Below, one piece after another: positions 51,293 to 60,345 of a stretch of 64,000 nucleotides of DNA (positions are counted from its first letter, which is position 1; each line of letters begins with the position of its first letter). The DNA is taken from contig CAWINK010000003.1 in assembly GCA_963837445.1 (NCBI GenBank), positions 62,001-126,000 on the forward strand. The letters are read 5' to 3'. The translations under genes and the position numbers were made by a program. The notes under the pieces are model-generated. The model ran no database searches. It saw only the letters and a program-made list of their open reading frames with translations, and had not been told where the DNA came from. Source of the stretch: JACVRW01 sp963837445. GTDB taxonomy: Bacteria; Actinomycetota; Thermoleophilia; Solirubrobacterales; Thermoleophilaceae.

Positions 51293-52601
51293 CGTGCGCA
51301 TCGTGCTAAGGCGAAGCGAGAGGCATGTGGCGCGCTACGCGTGGCCGGCCGGCGTGTCTGCGGCGGGGATGGCGTGGTACGCCGCGGACAGTCTGCGCCA
51401 CCGGCGCGAGGGCGGCCATGGATACCGGCTCCGTGGCGAGGTGGACGTGCGCGAGGCGAGCTTCCTGCGTGCCGCCGAGGCGCTCACCGGCGCACCGGTC
51501 TCCTTTGGGAACGACGCCGAGCTGCTGATCAACGGCGACCAGATCTTTCCGTCCTATCTCGGGGCCATAAGGGACGCGGAGGAGACGGTGAACCTCCTGA
51601 CCTACGCGTACTGGCGCGGTGACATCGCCATCGAGGTGGCGGACACGCTCTGTGAGAAGGCGAGCGCGGGCGTGGAGTGCAACGTGATCGTCGACGCTGT
51701 CGGGGCGGCCAAGATGGACCGGAAGCTGGTTCACAAGATGCGCGACGCCGGCGTGAACGTCTGCTTCTTCCGGCCGCCGAAGCCGTACGCGGTCCGCCGG
51801 CTCCAGTACCGCACGCACCGCAAGCTCTTGATCGTCGACGGCACGACCGGCTTCACCGGTGGCGTGGGCATCGCCGAGGAGTGGACCGGGAACGCCGAGG
51901 ACCCCGACCACTGGCGCGACACCCACGTGAGGGTGAGCGGGCCGGTGGTGCGCGGCCTCCAGGGAGCATTCGCCGAGAACTGGCTCGAGTGCACGGGAGA
52001 CGTGCTGGCGGGGGACCGCTATCTGCCCTACATCGAGGAGCTGGACGACGGCGGCCCCATGCAGGTGATGCGCTCGAGCGCCACGGTCGGCGACTCGAAC
52101 GCCGAGGCCCTCATCTACCTCGCCGTGGCGGCGGCGAAGCGCTCGATCGAGCTGACCTCCGCCTACTTCGTGCCGCGCCCGGCGTTCACCGAGGCGCTGG
52201 TGGAGGCCGCCGGCCGCGGCGTCCACATGCGCATCCTGGTGCCCGGCTCGCACATCGACAAGCAGTTCGTGCGCACCGCCGGCCGTGCCGCGTACGACGA
52301 GCTGATCGCGGCCGGCATAGAGATCTACGAGTACTGCCCCACGATGCTGCACGCCAAGACGCTCACCGTGGACGAGATCTGGTCCTCGGTCGGCTCCGTG
52401 AACTTCGACAATCGCTCCTTCCAGCTGCACGACGAGGTCACGCTCTGCGTGCAGAGCGAGCGCTTCGCGGGGCAGCTGCACGAGGTCTTCGACAGCGATC
52501 TCGAGCACTCGGAGCGGATCGAGCCCGACGAGTGGCGGGAGCGCCCGTTGACCCAGCGGGCCCGCGAGAACGTGACCAAGTACGCACGGCGCGAGCTCTA
52601 G
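51285..52601 (+). CDS. phospholipase D-family protein, cardiolipin synthase-like
   Basis: 438 residues. Two HKD motifs: 'HRKLLIVDGTTGFTGG' (about residue 180) and 'HAKTLTVDEIWSSVGSVNFDNRSF' (about residue 355), each followed by the GG/GS...N signature of cardiolipin synthases. A weak N-terminal membrane segment (AWPAGVSAAGMAWYAA). Likely joins phosphatidyl groups at the membrane. GTG start overlaps the DUF4126 gene. Confidence 0.83.
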   Translation: MDSVRIVLRRSERHVARYAWPAGVSAAGMAWYAADSLRHRREGGHGYRLRGEVDVREASFLRAAEALTGAPVSFGNDAELLINGDQIFPSYLGAIRDAEETVNLLTYAYWRGDIAIEVADTLCEKASAGVECNVIVDAVGAAKMDRKLVHKMRDAGVNVCFFRPPKPYAVRRLQYRTHRKLLIVDGTTGFTGGVGIAEEWTGNAEDPDHWRDTHVRVSGPVVRGLQGAFAENWLECTGDVLAGDRYLPYIEELDDGGPMQVMRSSATVGDSNAEALIYLAVAAAKRSIELTSAYFVPRPAFTEALVEAAGRGVHMRILVPGSHIDKQFVRTAGRAAYDELIAAGIEIYEYCPTMLHAKTLTVDEIWSSVGSVNFDNRSFQLHDEVTLCVQSERFAGQLHEVFDSDLEHSERIEPDEWRERPLTQRARENVTKYARREL

Positions 52602-52644
52602 CCCTCCTCGGGTAAAGTCGCCGCGACCGATCGAGGAGGCCCCG

Positions 52645-53034
52645 TTGGACGCAAGCCAGCTCAAGTCGCTACCCCTATTCGCGGACGTGCCCGACGACGA
52701 ACTCGCGCAGATCGCGGGCTTCGCGCAGGAGGTGAACGTGGACCAGGGACGCGAGCTGGTCCGCGAGGGCGACTTCTCCTATGAGTTCATGGCGATCGAG
52801 GAGGGAGAGGCGGAGGTCACGCGCGACGGCCAGCACGTCGCGGACCTCGGCCCCGGCGACTTCTTCGGCGAGATGGGCCTGCTCGAGAAGACGCTGCGCA
52901 ACGCGACCGTGACCGCGAAGACGCCGATGAAGCTCGTGACCCTGACCGGCTGGGACATGAAGCGAATGGAGCGCCACATCCCTGAGGCGATCGAGCGGGT
53001 GCGCAACACGCTCGAAGAGCGCCGCCCGGACTGA
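52645..53034 (+). CDS. cyclic-nucleotide-binding-domain protein
   Basis: 129 residues, a lone CAP-type sensor domain without a DNA-binding part: 'LKSLPLFADVPDDELAQIAGFAQEVNVDQGRELVREGDFSYEFMAIEEGEAEVTRDGQHVADLGPGDFFGEMGLLEKTLRNATVTAKTPMKLVTLTGWDMKRM'. The phosphate-binding cassette is GEMGLLEKTLRNATV (canonical GExaLl..prRaAtV), so the Arg before Ala is Arg-Asn here. TTG start at 52645 with GAGGAGG upstream at 52632-52638. Confidence 0.8.
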   Translation: MDASQLKSLPLFADVPDDELAQIAGFAQEVNVDQGRELVREGDFSYEFMAIEEGEAEVTRDGQHVADLGPGDFFGEMGLLEKTLRNATVTAKTPMKLVTLTGWDMKRMERHIPEAIERVRNTLEERRPD

Positions 53035-53039
53035 GCGCC

Positions 53040-54191
53040 ATGGCTGGGCGGATCGTCCTGTTCGGCGCCACCGGCTACACCGGCCGGCTGGTGGCCGAGG
53101 CCATGGTCGAGCGCGGCCTCAGGCCGGTGCTGGCGGCCCGCAGCCAGGACAAGCTCGAGGCGCTTGCCGAGGCGCTCGGCGGCAATCTCGAGACCGCAAC
53201 GGCCGACGTGGCCGATCCGCCCAGCGTGCGCGCGCTCGTGGAGAGCGGCGACGTGCTGGTGACCACCGTGGGGCCGTTCGCGCGCTGGGGCGGCCCGGCA
53301 GCCGCAGCCGCCACCACGGCCGGCGCCCACTACATCGACTCGACCGGCGAGCCGCCCTTCATACGCGAGGTGTTCGAGCGCTACGGACCCGCCGCCGAGC
53401 AGGCCGGCATTGGGATGCTCACCGCGTTCGGATACGACTGGGTCCCCGGGAACCTGGCCGGCGGCCTCGCACTCGAGCGCGCCGGCGAGCTGGCCAGGCG
53501 CGTGGACGTCGGCTACTTCATCACCGGCGGCGGCGCGTCCATGAGCGGGGGTACGAAGGCGTCGCTCGTCGGTGCGATCTCCGAGCCCTCGTTCGGGCTC
53601 CGCGACGGCCGCGTCCAGACGGAACGGGGCGCAAAGCGGGTGCGCAGCTTCAGCGTCGGCTCGAAGCAGCTCCAGGCTGTCTCGGTGGGAAGCTCGGAGC
53701 ATTTCGCGCTGCCGCGCGTGGCGCCACGCCTGCGCGAGGTGAACGCCTATCTCGGCTGGTTCGGGCCGGCGTCGCGCGCGATGCAGGTGATGTCAGCGGG
53801 TACCTCGGTCGCGATGAAGGTGCCGGGCGTGGACAAGCTCTGGAGCGCCGCGGGCGAGCGCTTCGTCCAGGGCTCCACCGGTGGCCCGGACGCGGAGGCT
53901 CGCTCGAAGAGCGGCTCGCACATCGTGGCGATCGCATACGACGTGGCCGGACGCCCGCTGAGCGAGGTGCACGTGAACGGCGTGGACGGCTACACCTTCA
54001 CCGGACGCATGCTCGCCTGGGGCGCGGATCGCGCCGCGGCAGGTGCGTTGAAGGGCACCGGCGCGCTCGGCCCCGTGGACGCCTTCGGCCTCGACGAGCT
54101 GGTCAAGGGCTGCGCCGAGGCCGGGATCTCGGAGGAGGGCGCGGGCGGCGTGGTGCCCAGCGCCGTTCGCGCGGCTGTGCAAACCGCCTGA
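53040..54191 (+). CDS. saccharopine dehydrogenase-like NAD(P)-binding protein (trans-acting enoyl reductase type)
   Basis: 383 residues. N-terminal Rossmann motif 'IVLFGATGYTGRLVAEAMVERGLRPVLAARSQDKLEALAEAL', 'DVLVTTVGPFARWGGPAAAAATTAGAHYIDSTGEPPFIREVFERY' and 'GIGMLTAFGYDWVPGNLAGGLAL'. Similar mycobacterial proteins act as trans-acting enoyl reductases in complex lipid synthesis. Substrate unknown here. 5 nt downstream of the cyclic-nucleotide-binding gene, so probably co-transcribed. Confidence 0.82.
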   Translation: MAGRIVLFGATGYTGRLVAEAMVERGLRPVLAARSQDKLEALAEALGGNLETATADVADPPSVRALVESGDVLVTTVGPFARWGGPAAAAATTAGAHYIDSTGEPPFIREVFERYGPAAEQAGIGMLTAFGYDWVPGNLAGGLALERAGELARRVDVGYFITGGGASMSGGTKASLVGAISEPSFGLRDGRVQTERGAKRVRSFSVGSKQLQAVSVGSSEHFALPRVAPRLREVNAYLGWFGPASRAMQVMSAGTSVAMKVPGVDKLWSAAGERFVQGSTGGPDAEARSKSGSHIVAIAYDVAGRPLSEVHVNGVDGYTFTGRMLAWGADRAAAGALKGTGALGPVDAFGLDELVKGCAEAGISEEGAGGVVPSAVRAAVQTA

Positions 54192-54220
54192 ACGGCAGCA
54201 TTGAGGGGTGGCCCGAGCGG

Positions 54221-55390
54221 GTGGGTCATCCTGGTAGCGCTATCCGCAACCGAGATGACACACCTGATGCGAACACGGCCGGAAGGCGGCGTCTCGTGGC
54301 GCTTGGCGCGGCTGGGCTCGTTGCCCTCGTTGCTGGTGTAAGCGTCGGAGCCGGCGACGACGCCGGCGAAGAGGCCGCCGCCCCGCAGGGGGCACGCCAG
54401 GAGCGCGCCGTGGCCGCTGCGCTCCGCCAGGTGGACCGCCTGACCCTGCGCCAGCGGGTTGGGCAGGTGACCATTTCGAGCTTCCCCGGCCAGGCGGCAC
54501 CCGATTACATCCGGCGCCGCCTGCGCGCGAGGGAGACGGCGGGCGTGATCCTCTTTGGAGCCAACGGTGGAGACCGCGCCGTTTGGCGGCGCGTCACGCG
54601 CTCGGTACAGGGCCCAGCGCGCGGGCGGGCCCTCGTCATGGTCGATCAGGAGGGCGGCGACATCCGCACGGTCGAATACGCAGGCCCGACCGCGAGCCAG
54701 CCGTTTCAGGGGCCAGCTCGCAGCGTCCGGCGCGCGGCTGCCGGCGCGGGCCGCCAGCTGCGCGCCGCCGGGATCCAGGTGAACCTGGCGCCGGTGGCGG
54801 ACGTCCCGCGGCCGGGCTCGGTGATGGGAACCCGTTCGTTCGCCGGCGACGAGCGCGGGATCGCCTCGCGCACGCGGGCGTCGATCCGCGGCCTGCGCGA
54901 TGCACGTGTCGCGGCCACCGCGAAGCACTTCCCGGGGCTCGGCGGAGCGACCGTGAACACAGACGACGGTCCGGCCACGGTCGAGGTCCCCATCGAGCGC
55001 GACCTCGTCCCGTTCCGCGCGGCGGTTGACGAGGGCGTGCCGCTCGTGATGCTCTCGCATGCGAGCTATCCGAAGCTCGACGCCCGCCGGATCGCCTCTC
55101 AATCGGCGCCGATCGTCACGGGCCTGCTGCGCAAGAGGCTCGGTTTCGAGGGCGTGATCGTGACCGACAGCCTGGAGGCAGCGGCGGTGCTGGCGCGCTC
55201 CGGCGTGGCCACGGCGGCCGAGCGCTCGATCAGGGCCGGGGCGGATCTGATCCTGATGACCGGCTCGGCGAGCTGGAACGATGTGTTCCCGCACCTGCTG
55301 GCGGAGGCGCGCCGCGACCCGGCGTTCCGGCAGCGCGTCCGCGAGAGCGCCGCCCGGGTGCTGGCGCTGAAGCGGGAACTACTCCGCTGA
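54221..55390 (+). CDS. glycoside hydrolase family 3 (NagZ-like) protein
   Basis: 389 residues, GTG start. N-terminal membrane/signal stretch 'RRRLVALGAAGLVALVAGVSVGAG' about 24 residues in. GH3 barrel: 'LTLRQRVGQVTISSFPG', 'GVILFGANGG', 'ALVMVDQEGGDIRTV', 'NLAPVADVPRPGSVMGTRSFAGD', 'VAATAKHFPGLGGATVNTDDGP', 'VPLVMLSHASYPKLD', 'GFEGVIVTDSLEAAAV' with the nucleophile Asp. The NagZ-type Asp-His dyad expected after KHFPG is not conserved (DDGP), so it may be a different GH3 activity on wall sugars. Convergent with ppk, overlapping by 12 nt. Confidence 0.82.
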   Translation: MGHPGSAIRNRDDTPDANTAGRRRLVALGAAGLVALVAGVSVGAGDDAGEEAAAPQGARQERAVAAALRQVDRLTLRQRVGQVTISSFPGQAAPDYIRRRLRARETAGVILFGANGGDRAVWRRVTRSVQGPARGRALVMVDQEGGDIRTVEYAGPTASQPFQGPARSVRRAAAGAGRQLRAAGIQVNLAPVADVPRPGSVMGTRSFAGDERGIASRTRASIRGLRDARVAATAKHFPGLGGATVNTDDGPATVEVPIERDLVPFRAAVDEGVPLVMLSHASYPKLDARRIASQSAPIVTGLLRKRLGFEGVIVTDSLEAAAVLARSGVATAAERSIRAGADLILMTGSASWNDVFPHLLAEARRDPAFRQRVRESAARVLALKRELLR

Positions 55391-57466
55391 GTCGGCGGGC
55401 TCGAGCGCCAGTTCCATCAGCTCGTGGTGCACCGCGTGCTCGCCGCCACGGCGACGGGCCCAGTCGCCGTCTGGGCGGAGCTCCCAGCCGAAGGTGTCGT
55501 CCGCAAGGCAGCGCTCGATGGTCTCCTCGAGCTCCGCACGGAGCGGCGCGGAGTCCACCGGTGCCAGCAGCTCCACGCGCGTGTCGAGGTTGCGCGGCAT
55601 GAGGTCCGGTGACCCGAGCCAGTAGCGCCGCTCCTCGCCGCGGTGGAACCCGTAGATGCGCGAGTGCTCGAGGAAGCGCCCGACCACCGAGACCACGTTG
55701 ATGTTCTCCGAGATCCCTTCGAGGCCCGGGCGCAGGCAGCAGATCCCGCGCACGTTCAGGTCCACGCTCACGCCGGCCTGTGACGCCTCGTACAGCGCGC
55801 GGATGCAGCGCGCGTCCACGAGCGCGTTCATCTTCAGGACGATGCGCGCGTCCTCGCCTCGCTCCTTGGCGTCGATGGTCTTCTGCACCTCGTCAAGGAA
55901 CCAGTCGCGCATGTGGTCGGGCGCGATCACCGCCTTGCGGTACTCCGGGGAGCGCGCCGCGCCTGTGAGTGAGTTGAACAGCTCGGCCACGTCGGCCCCG
56001 AGCTCGCGGTCGCAGGTGAACAGCCCGTAGTCCTCGTACAGGCGCGCCGTCTTCGCGTGGTAGTTGCCGGTCCCGATGTGCAGGTAGTGGCGCGCTCTCG
56101 CACCCTCGCGCCGCACCACCAGCAGCGCCTTGGCGTGGGTCTTCAGGCCGGGCAGGCCGTGCACCACGTGCGCGCCCACCTCCTCGAGGGAGCGCGCCCA
56201 GCCGATGTTGCGGCGCTCGTCGAACCTCGCCTTCAGCTCCACCAGGCAGACGGCCTGCTTGCCGCGCTCGGCCGCCTCGATCAGTGCCGGCACGAGATCC
56301 GAGTCGTCAGACGTGCGGTACACGGTCATCTTGATCGCGAGCACGTCCGGATCCCTGACCGCCTGGCGCACGAAGCGCTCCACGGTTCCGACGAACGAGT
56401 GGTAAGGGTGGTGCACGAGCAGGTCGCCCGCGCGCATCGCCGCGAACACGTCCGCCGTGTCCTCCTCGGTGTCGGCGAACGGCGGCGGCACCACGGGCGT
56501 CCAGGGCTCGAAGCGCAGCTCGCGGTGCCCGTCGATGTCGTGGAGGGCCATGAGGTCGTCCACGGCGAGGAGACCCTCCACGTCCATCACCTGCGACTCC
56601 TCTATCGCGAGCTGCTCGATCAGGTACCGGCGCATCTCCGGGTCCATGGTCGACGCCACCTCGAGCCGCACCACCTCGCCGAAGCGCCTGCGCCGCAGCT
56701 CGTCCTCCACGGCCCGCAGCAGGTCGTCGGCCTCGTCGGAAACCGTGAAGTCCGCGTCGCGCGTGACCCGGAAGAAGTCGTGGCGGAGGATCTCCATCCC
56801 CGGGAAGAGATCCTCGAGATGGCGCGCGATCACCGACTCGAGCGGCACGAACACGTCGTCCACGATCGGCACGAAGCGCGGCAACACCTCCTTCGGGACC
56901 TTCACCCGCGCGAAGGTCTCGAGGCCGGACACCGGGTCGCGCAGCCACACGCCGATCGACAGCGACAGGTTCGAGATGTACGGGAACGGCCGCCCGGGCC
57001 CGACCGCAAGCGGAGTCAGCACGGGGAAGATCTGCTCCGAGAACAGCCTGTCGATCGTCGCGACCTCTTCCGCGGAGCACTCCGGGACCTCAGCCACCCG
57101 CACGCCCTCGTCGGCCAGCGCCGGGCGCACCTCCTGCTCCCAGACGAGCGAGTGCCGGCGGGCCAGCTCAGCGTCGCGCTCGTTGATGCGCTCGAGCGTC
57201 TCGCGGGCGGAGAGCCCGTCGGGGCCGCGCGCGTCGATGCCGGCGTCCACCTGGTCGTGCAGCCCGGCCACCCGCACCATGTAGAACTCGTCCAGGTTGT
57301 TCGCGTAGATCGCGAGGAACTTCAGGCGCTCGAGCAGCGGCGTGCGCTCGTCCTCGGCCAGCTCCAGGACGCGCTCGTTGAACTGGAGCCAGGAGACCTC
57401 GCGGTTCACGAACAGCTCCGGTGAGTCGAGCGCCGGGATCTGAGCCGTTGCGGTTACCGCCTCCAT
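55379..57466 (-). CDS. ppk1: polyphosphate kinase 1
   Basis: 695 residues from ATG 57466. Makes polyphosphate from ATP. N-terminal 'FVNREVSWLQFNERVLELAED', 'FYMVRVAGLHDQVDAG', 'NLSLSIGVWL', and C-terminal catalytic PLD-like domains with the autophosphorylated-His region 'ARHYLHIGTGNYHAKTARLYEDYGLFT', 'VELKARFDERRNIGWARSLEEVGAHVVHGLPGLKTHAKALLVVRREG' and 'GFHRGEERRYWLGSPDLMPRNLDTRVELL'. Lies close to sixA and the pst-ppx block. Confidence 0.95.
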   Translation of the reverse strand: MEAVTATAQIPALDSPELFVNREVSWLQFNERVLELAEDERTPLLERLKFLAIYANNLDEFYMVRVAGLHDQVDAGIDARGPDGLSARETLERINERDAELARRHSLVWEQEVRPALADEGVRVAEVPECSAEEVATIDRLFSEQIFPVLTPLAVGPGRPFPYISNLSLSIGVWLRDPVSGLETFARVKVPKEVLPRFVPIVDDVFVPLESVIARHLEDLFPGMEILRHDFFRVTRDADFTVSDEADDLLRAVEDELRRRRFGEVVRLEVASTMDPEMRRYLIEQLAIEESQVMDVEGLLAVDDLMALHDIDGHRELRFEPWTPVVPPPFADTEEDTADVFAAMRAGDLLVHHPYHSFVGTVERFVRQAVRDPDVLAIKMTVYRTSDDSDLVPALIEAAERGKQAVCLVELKARFDERRNIGWARSLEEVGAHVVHGLPGLKTHAKALLVVRREGARARHYLHIGTGNYHAKTARLYEDYGLFTCDRELGADVAELFNSLTGAARSPEYRKAVIAPDHMRDWFLDEVQKTIDAKERGEDARIVLKMNALVDARCIRALYEASQAGVSVDLNVRGICCLRPGLEGISENINVVSVVGRFLEHSRIYGFHRGEERRYWLGSPDLMPRNLDTRVELLAPVDSAPLRAELEETIERCLADDTFGWELRPDGDWARRRGGEHAVHHELMELALEPADSAE

Positions 57467-57490
57467 CGTGTCCCTATATCGTGGCGCACC

Positions 57491-57931
57491 GTGCTCTGGT
57501 TGCTGCGCCATGGAGACGCTGCCGACGGATCACCTGACGCCGAGCGACCACTCACCGAGAAGGGCGAGGAGCAGGCGCGCGCGGCCGGGCGCGCCCTCAA
57601 GCGGCTCGGCGTGCGCCCGAGCGCATGCCTAACGAGCCCGAAGCTGCGCGCGGTCGACACGGCGACGCTTGCGTGCGAGGAGCTGGGCGTGGAGCCGCAG
57701 CACGAGCCCAAGCTCGCGGGTGGCCCGTTCGATGCCGAGGCGCTCGCGGCCGGCCTCGGCGACGACGTGCTGCTGGTGGGGCACGACCCGGATTTCTCGA
57801 TGGCCGTGCACAGCCTCACCGGGGCACAGGTGCGCATGAAGAAGGGCGGGCTCGCGGGCGTGGAGAAGGGCGAGCTCAAGGTGCTCCTCCGGCCGGACGA
57901 GACGCGTGCGATTGCGGAGGTGGCCAGCTAG
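57491..57931 (+). CDS. sixA: SixA-type phosphohistidine phosphatase
   Basis: 146 residues, GTG 57491 with TATCGT (57477-57482) 8 nt upstream. Histidine phosphatase superfamily: 'LWLLRHGDAADGSPDAERPLTEKGEEQA' (RHG), 'TSPKLRAVDTATLACEEL', 'VLLVGHDPDFSMAVHSLTG' (second catalytic His). SixA removes phosphate from histidine in phosphotransfer proteins. Short, as usual for SixA. Divergent from ppk1 (24 nt) and convergent with ppx (4-nt overlap). Confidence 0.87.
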   Translation: MLWLLRHGDAADGSPDAERPLTEKGEEQARAAGRALKRLGVRPSACLTSPKLRAVDTATLACEELGVEPQHEPKLAGGPFDAEALAAGLGDDVLLVGHDPDFSMAVHSLTGAQVRMKKGGLAGVEKGELKVLLRPDETRAIAEVAS

Positions 57932-58812
57932 GCAAGCCGACGCCCCTCCACCAGCTCCAACAGGATCCCCTCGCGCAGGCCGCCGCGGGCGATGCGCAGC
58001 GGGAGACCGAGCAGGTCGGAGATCGCCTCGAGGATGAGGATGCCGGCGGGCAGCAGCCGCACGCGCTCGGCGTCGAGCTCGAAGCGTTCGGCCACCTCTG
58101 AGATCGGCGTGGTCGAGAGCACCCGGATGCCGCGCTCGAGCGTTTCGTGCTCCAGCTCCGCTCCCACGAGCCGGCGCAGGGAGGTGGCGGTCCCGCCCAC
58201 TGCCACGGCGCTCGCGGCCGGCGGCGGCTCGAGTCCCTCGAAGGTTCCCTCCACGTGGCGGCGCAACTTCTCGAGCTCATCCGCCGAGGGCGGGTCCGAG
58301 CGCAGGTACGCGTCGGCGAGGAAGCCGGAGCCGATCCGGAACGACTCCGACCAGGTCATCTCGCCATCGGGCTCGCCGACGGCGATCTCGCTGGAGCCCC
58401 CGCCCACGTCGATGACGGCGATCGTGCCGTCGGGTGCCTCGAGCAGCGTGCGCGTGGCGCCCACGAACGACAGTCGCGCCTCCTCCTCGCCGGACAGGAC
58501 GCTCAACTCCACGCCTCCGGCGTGCTCGACGGCGCTCACCAGCTCGTCGCGGTTGCGGGCGGTGCGGATCGCGGCGGTCGCAACGGCCACGATCTGCTCG
58601 GCGCCGACCTCGCGTGCGACGGAGGTCTGGGTGCGGACGACCTCCGCGGTCTCGGCGATCTTCTCCTGCGGGATAACGCCACCGTCCTGAAGGCTCCTGC
58701 CGATGCGCGTGAACGCGCGTTGGGCCACCAGCTCGCGCAGCCGGCCATCGCCCGCATCAGCCACCAGCAGTCGCGTCGTGTTGCTGCCGATGTCGATGCA
58801 CGCGCAGATCAA
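57928..58812 (-). CDS. ppx: Ppx/GppA-family phosphatase (exopolyphosphatase)
   Basis: 294 residues from TTG 58812, which overlaps the phoU stop (TTGA). ASKHA fold: phosphate 1 'CACIDIGSNTTRLLVADAG', 'VAVATAAIRTARNRDELVSAV', phosphate 2 'GTIAVIDVGGGSSEIAVGE', 'SFRIGSGFLADAYLRSDPPS', 'AVGGTATSLRRLVG' and 'RVRLLPAGILILEAISDLLGL'. Only the two-domain core is present, as in short actinobacterial Ppx proteins. Degrades polyphosphate or pppGpp. Its place at the end of the pst-phoU unit ties polyphosphate breakdown to phosphate starvation. Confidence 0.9.
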   Translation of the reverse strand: MICACIDIGSNTTRLLVADAGDGRLRELVAQRAFTRIGRSLQDGGVIPQEKIAETAEVVRTQTSVAREVGAEQIVAVATAAIRTARNRDELVSAVEHAGGVELSVLSGEEEARLSFVGATRTLLEAPDGTIAVIDVGGGSSEIAVGEPDGEMTWSESFRIGSGFLADAYLRSDPPSADELEKLRRHVEGTFEGLEPPPAASAVAVGGTATSLRRLVGAELEHETLERGIRVLSTTPISEVAERFELDAERVRLLPAGILILEAISDLLGLPLRIARGGLREGILLELVEGRRLA

Positions 58813-59504
58813 GCAGTGGGGGGCGCCGCGAGTGGATGCGAGGCGTCCTCGAACTCCCTGAACAGGCCCGTGACGACGAAGGCGGTCTGCTCGCCGATGT
58901 CCACTGCGTTGTCTCCGATCCGCTCGATGCAGCGCCCCACCAGCATCATGTGCATCGCCCACTCGCGCTGGTCGGGGTCGTCCCCGAGCCCGAGCGCGCG
59001 CTGGAAGACGGCGCGGTTGAGGCGGTCGATCTCGTCGTCTTGGCGCACGAGATCCTGAGCCATCAGGACATCGCGGCGCTCGAACGCCTGGCCGCACTGG
59101 ACGACCTGCTGGCGGGCTTGAAGGCCCATGCTCTGGATGTAGTCGAGCATCTGCGGATCTGACGGAGGCTCGTGACCGTCGAGTGGCACGAGCTTCGCCA
59201 TGTTGACGCATTGGTCGCCCATGCGCTCGACGTGCTTGATCACATGCAGCAGCGCGGCCACGATGCGCAGGTCACCGGCCACCGGAGCCTGGAGGGCGAG
59301 GAGCGACAGGATTCCCTGGTGGACCTCGAGGTAGCGGCCGTCGATCCGGTCGTCGTCTGCGATCACCATGCCGGCCAGCTCGATGTCGTGGTTCATGATC
59401 GTCTCGAGCGCGCGGTCGAGCGCGGTCGCGACGAGGTCGAGCCCGCCCAGGGCGGCCCGCTCGAGTCCCTCGAGCTCCTGCTGGAAGTGGGTTCTGTTAG
59501 TCAT
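58809..59504 (-). CDS. phoU: phosphate signalling protein PhoU
   Basis: 231 residues from ATG 59504 (ATGA overlap with pstB). Two PhoU repeats with three-helix bundles: 'QQELEGLERAALGGLDLVATALDRALETI', 'ELAGMVIADDDRIDGRYLEVHQGILSLLALQAPVAGDLRIVAALLHVIKHVERMGDQCVNMAKL' and 'DRLNRAVFQRAL...RCIERIGDNAVDIGEQTAFVVTG'. The metal-binding E/DxxxD positions (ERMGDQ, ERIGDN) are intact. Restrains the Pst system and the Pho regulator when phosphate is ample. Confidence 0.94.
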   Translation of the reverse strand: MTNRTHFQQELEGLERAALGGLDLVATALDRALETIMNHDIELAGMVIADDDRIDGRYLEVHQGILSLLALQAPVAGDLRIVAALLHVIKHVERMGDQCVNMAKLVPLDGHEPPSDPQMLDYIQSMGLQARQQVVQCGQAFERRDVLMAQDLVRQDDEIDRLNRAVFQRALGLGDDPDQREWAMHMMLVGRCIERIGDNAVDIGEQTAFVVTGLFREFEDASHPLAAPPTA

Positions 59505-60337
59505 CCGACCTTGCCCGTCACATAGGCCTCCGTGCGCGGGTCCGCGGGGTTGGTGAACACGGTCTCGGTGTCGTCGAACTCGACGAGCGATCCGATCCGA
59601 TCCTCTGGCGTGACGGTGAAGAACGCCGTCTTGTCCGATACGCGCGCCGCCTGCTGCATGTTGTGCGTCACGATCACGATCGAGTAGTCGCGCTTGAGGT
59701 CCATCATCAGGTCCTCGATCTTCCCGGTGGAGATCGGGTCGAGCGCGGAGCACGGCTCGTCCATCAGGATCACGTCCGGCTCGACCGCGAGGCAGCGGGC
59801 GATGCAGAGCCGCTGCTGCTGGCCGCCGGACATGCCGAACGCGTTGGCCTTGAGCCGGTCCTTGACCTCGTCCCAGACAGCGGCGTGGCGCAGCGCCCGC
59901 TCCACGATCTCGTCCATGTCGCCCTTCATGCCGAGGACACGCGGCCCGAAGGCGATGTTGTCGTAGATCGACTTCGGGAACGGGTTCGGCTTCTGGAAGA
60001 CCATGCCGATCCGCTTGCGCACCTCCACGGCGTCCACTTCAGGGGCGTAGAGGTCCTGCCCGTGGTAGAGGACCTTGCCCTCCACCTTTGCGGAGGGGAT
60101 CAGATCGTTCATCCGGTTGAGGCAGCGGATCAGCGTCGACTTGCCGCAGCCGGAGGGGCCGATCAGCGCCGTGATCTCGTTCCTCGCGATGTCGAACGTG
60201 ACGTTACGGACGGCGGGCTTGTCGCCGTACGAGACGGTCACGCCGTCGAGCAGGAAGATCGCCTCGCGCGACTTGGGTTGCTCGCGCGGGGGCGTCTCCT
60301 GTTTGGCCGGCTTGATCGTGGTCAACGGAAGCGCCAT
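59501..60337 (-). CDS. pstB: phosphate ABC transporter ATP-binding protein
   Basis: 278 residues from ATG 60337. Walker A 'ALIGPSGCGKSTLIRCLNRMNDLI', Q-loop 'IGMVFQKPNPFPKSIYDNIAFG' (PNPFP is typical of PstB), signature 'AFGMSGGQQQRLCIARCLAVEPDVILMDEPCSALDPIST', switch His 'SIVIVTHNMQQAARVSD'. A Lys/Pro-rich N-terminal tail of ~25 residues precedes the domain. 8 nt after pstA. Confidence 0.96.
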   Translation of the reverse strand: MALPLTTIKPAKQETPPREQPKSREAIFLLDGVTVSYGDKPAVRNVTFDIARNEITALIGPSGCGKSTLIRCLNRMNDLIPSAKVEGKVLYHGQDLYAPEVDAVEVRKRIGMVFQKPNPFPKSIYDNIAFGPRVLGMKGDMDEIVERALRHAAVWDEVKDRLKANAFGMSGGQQQRLCIARCLAVEPDVILMDEPCSALDPISTGKIEDLMMDLKRDYSIVIVTHNMQQAARVSDKTAFFTVTPEDRIGSLVEFDDTETVFTNPADPRTEAYVTGKVG

Positions 60338-60345
60338 TCGTGCAC

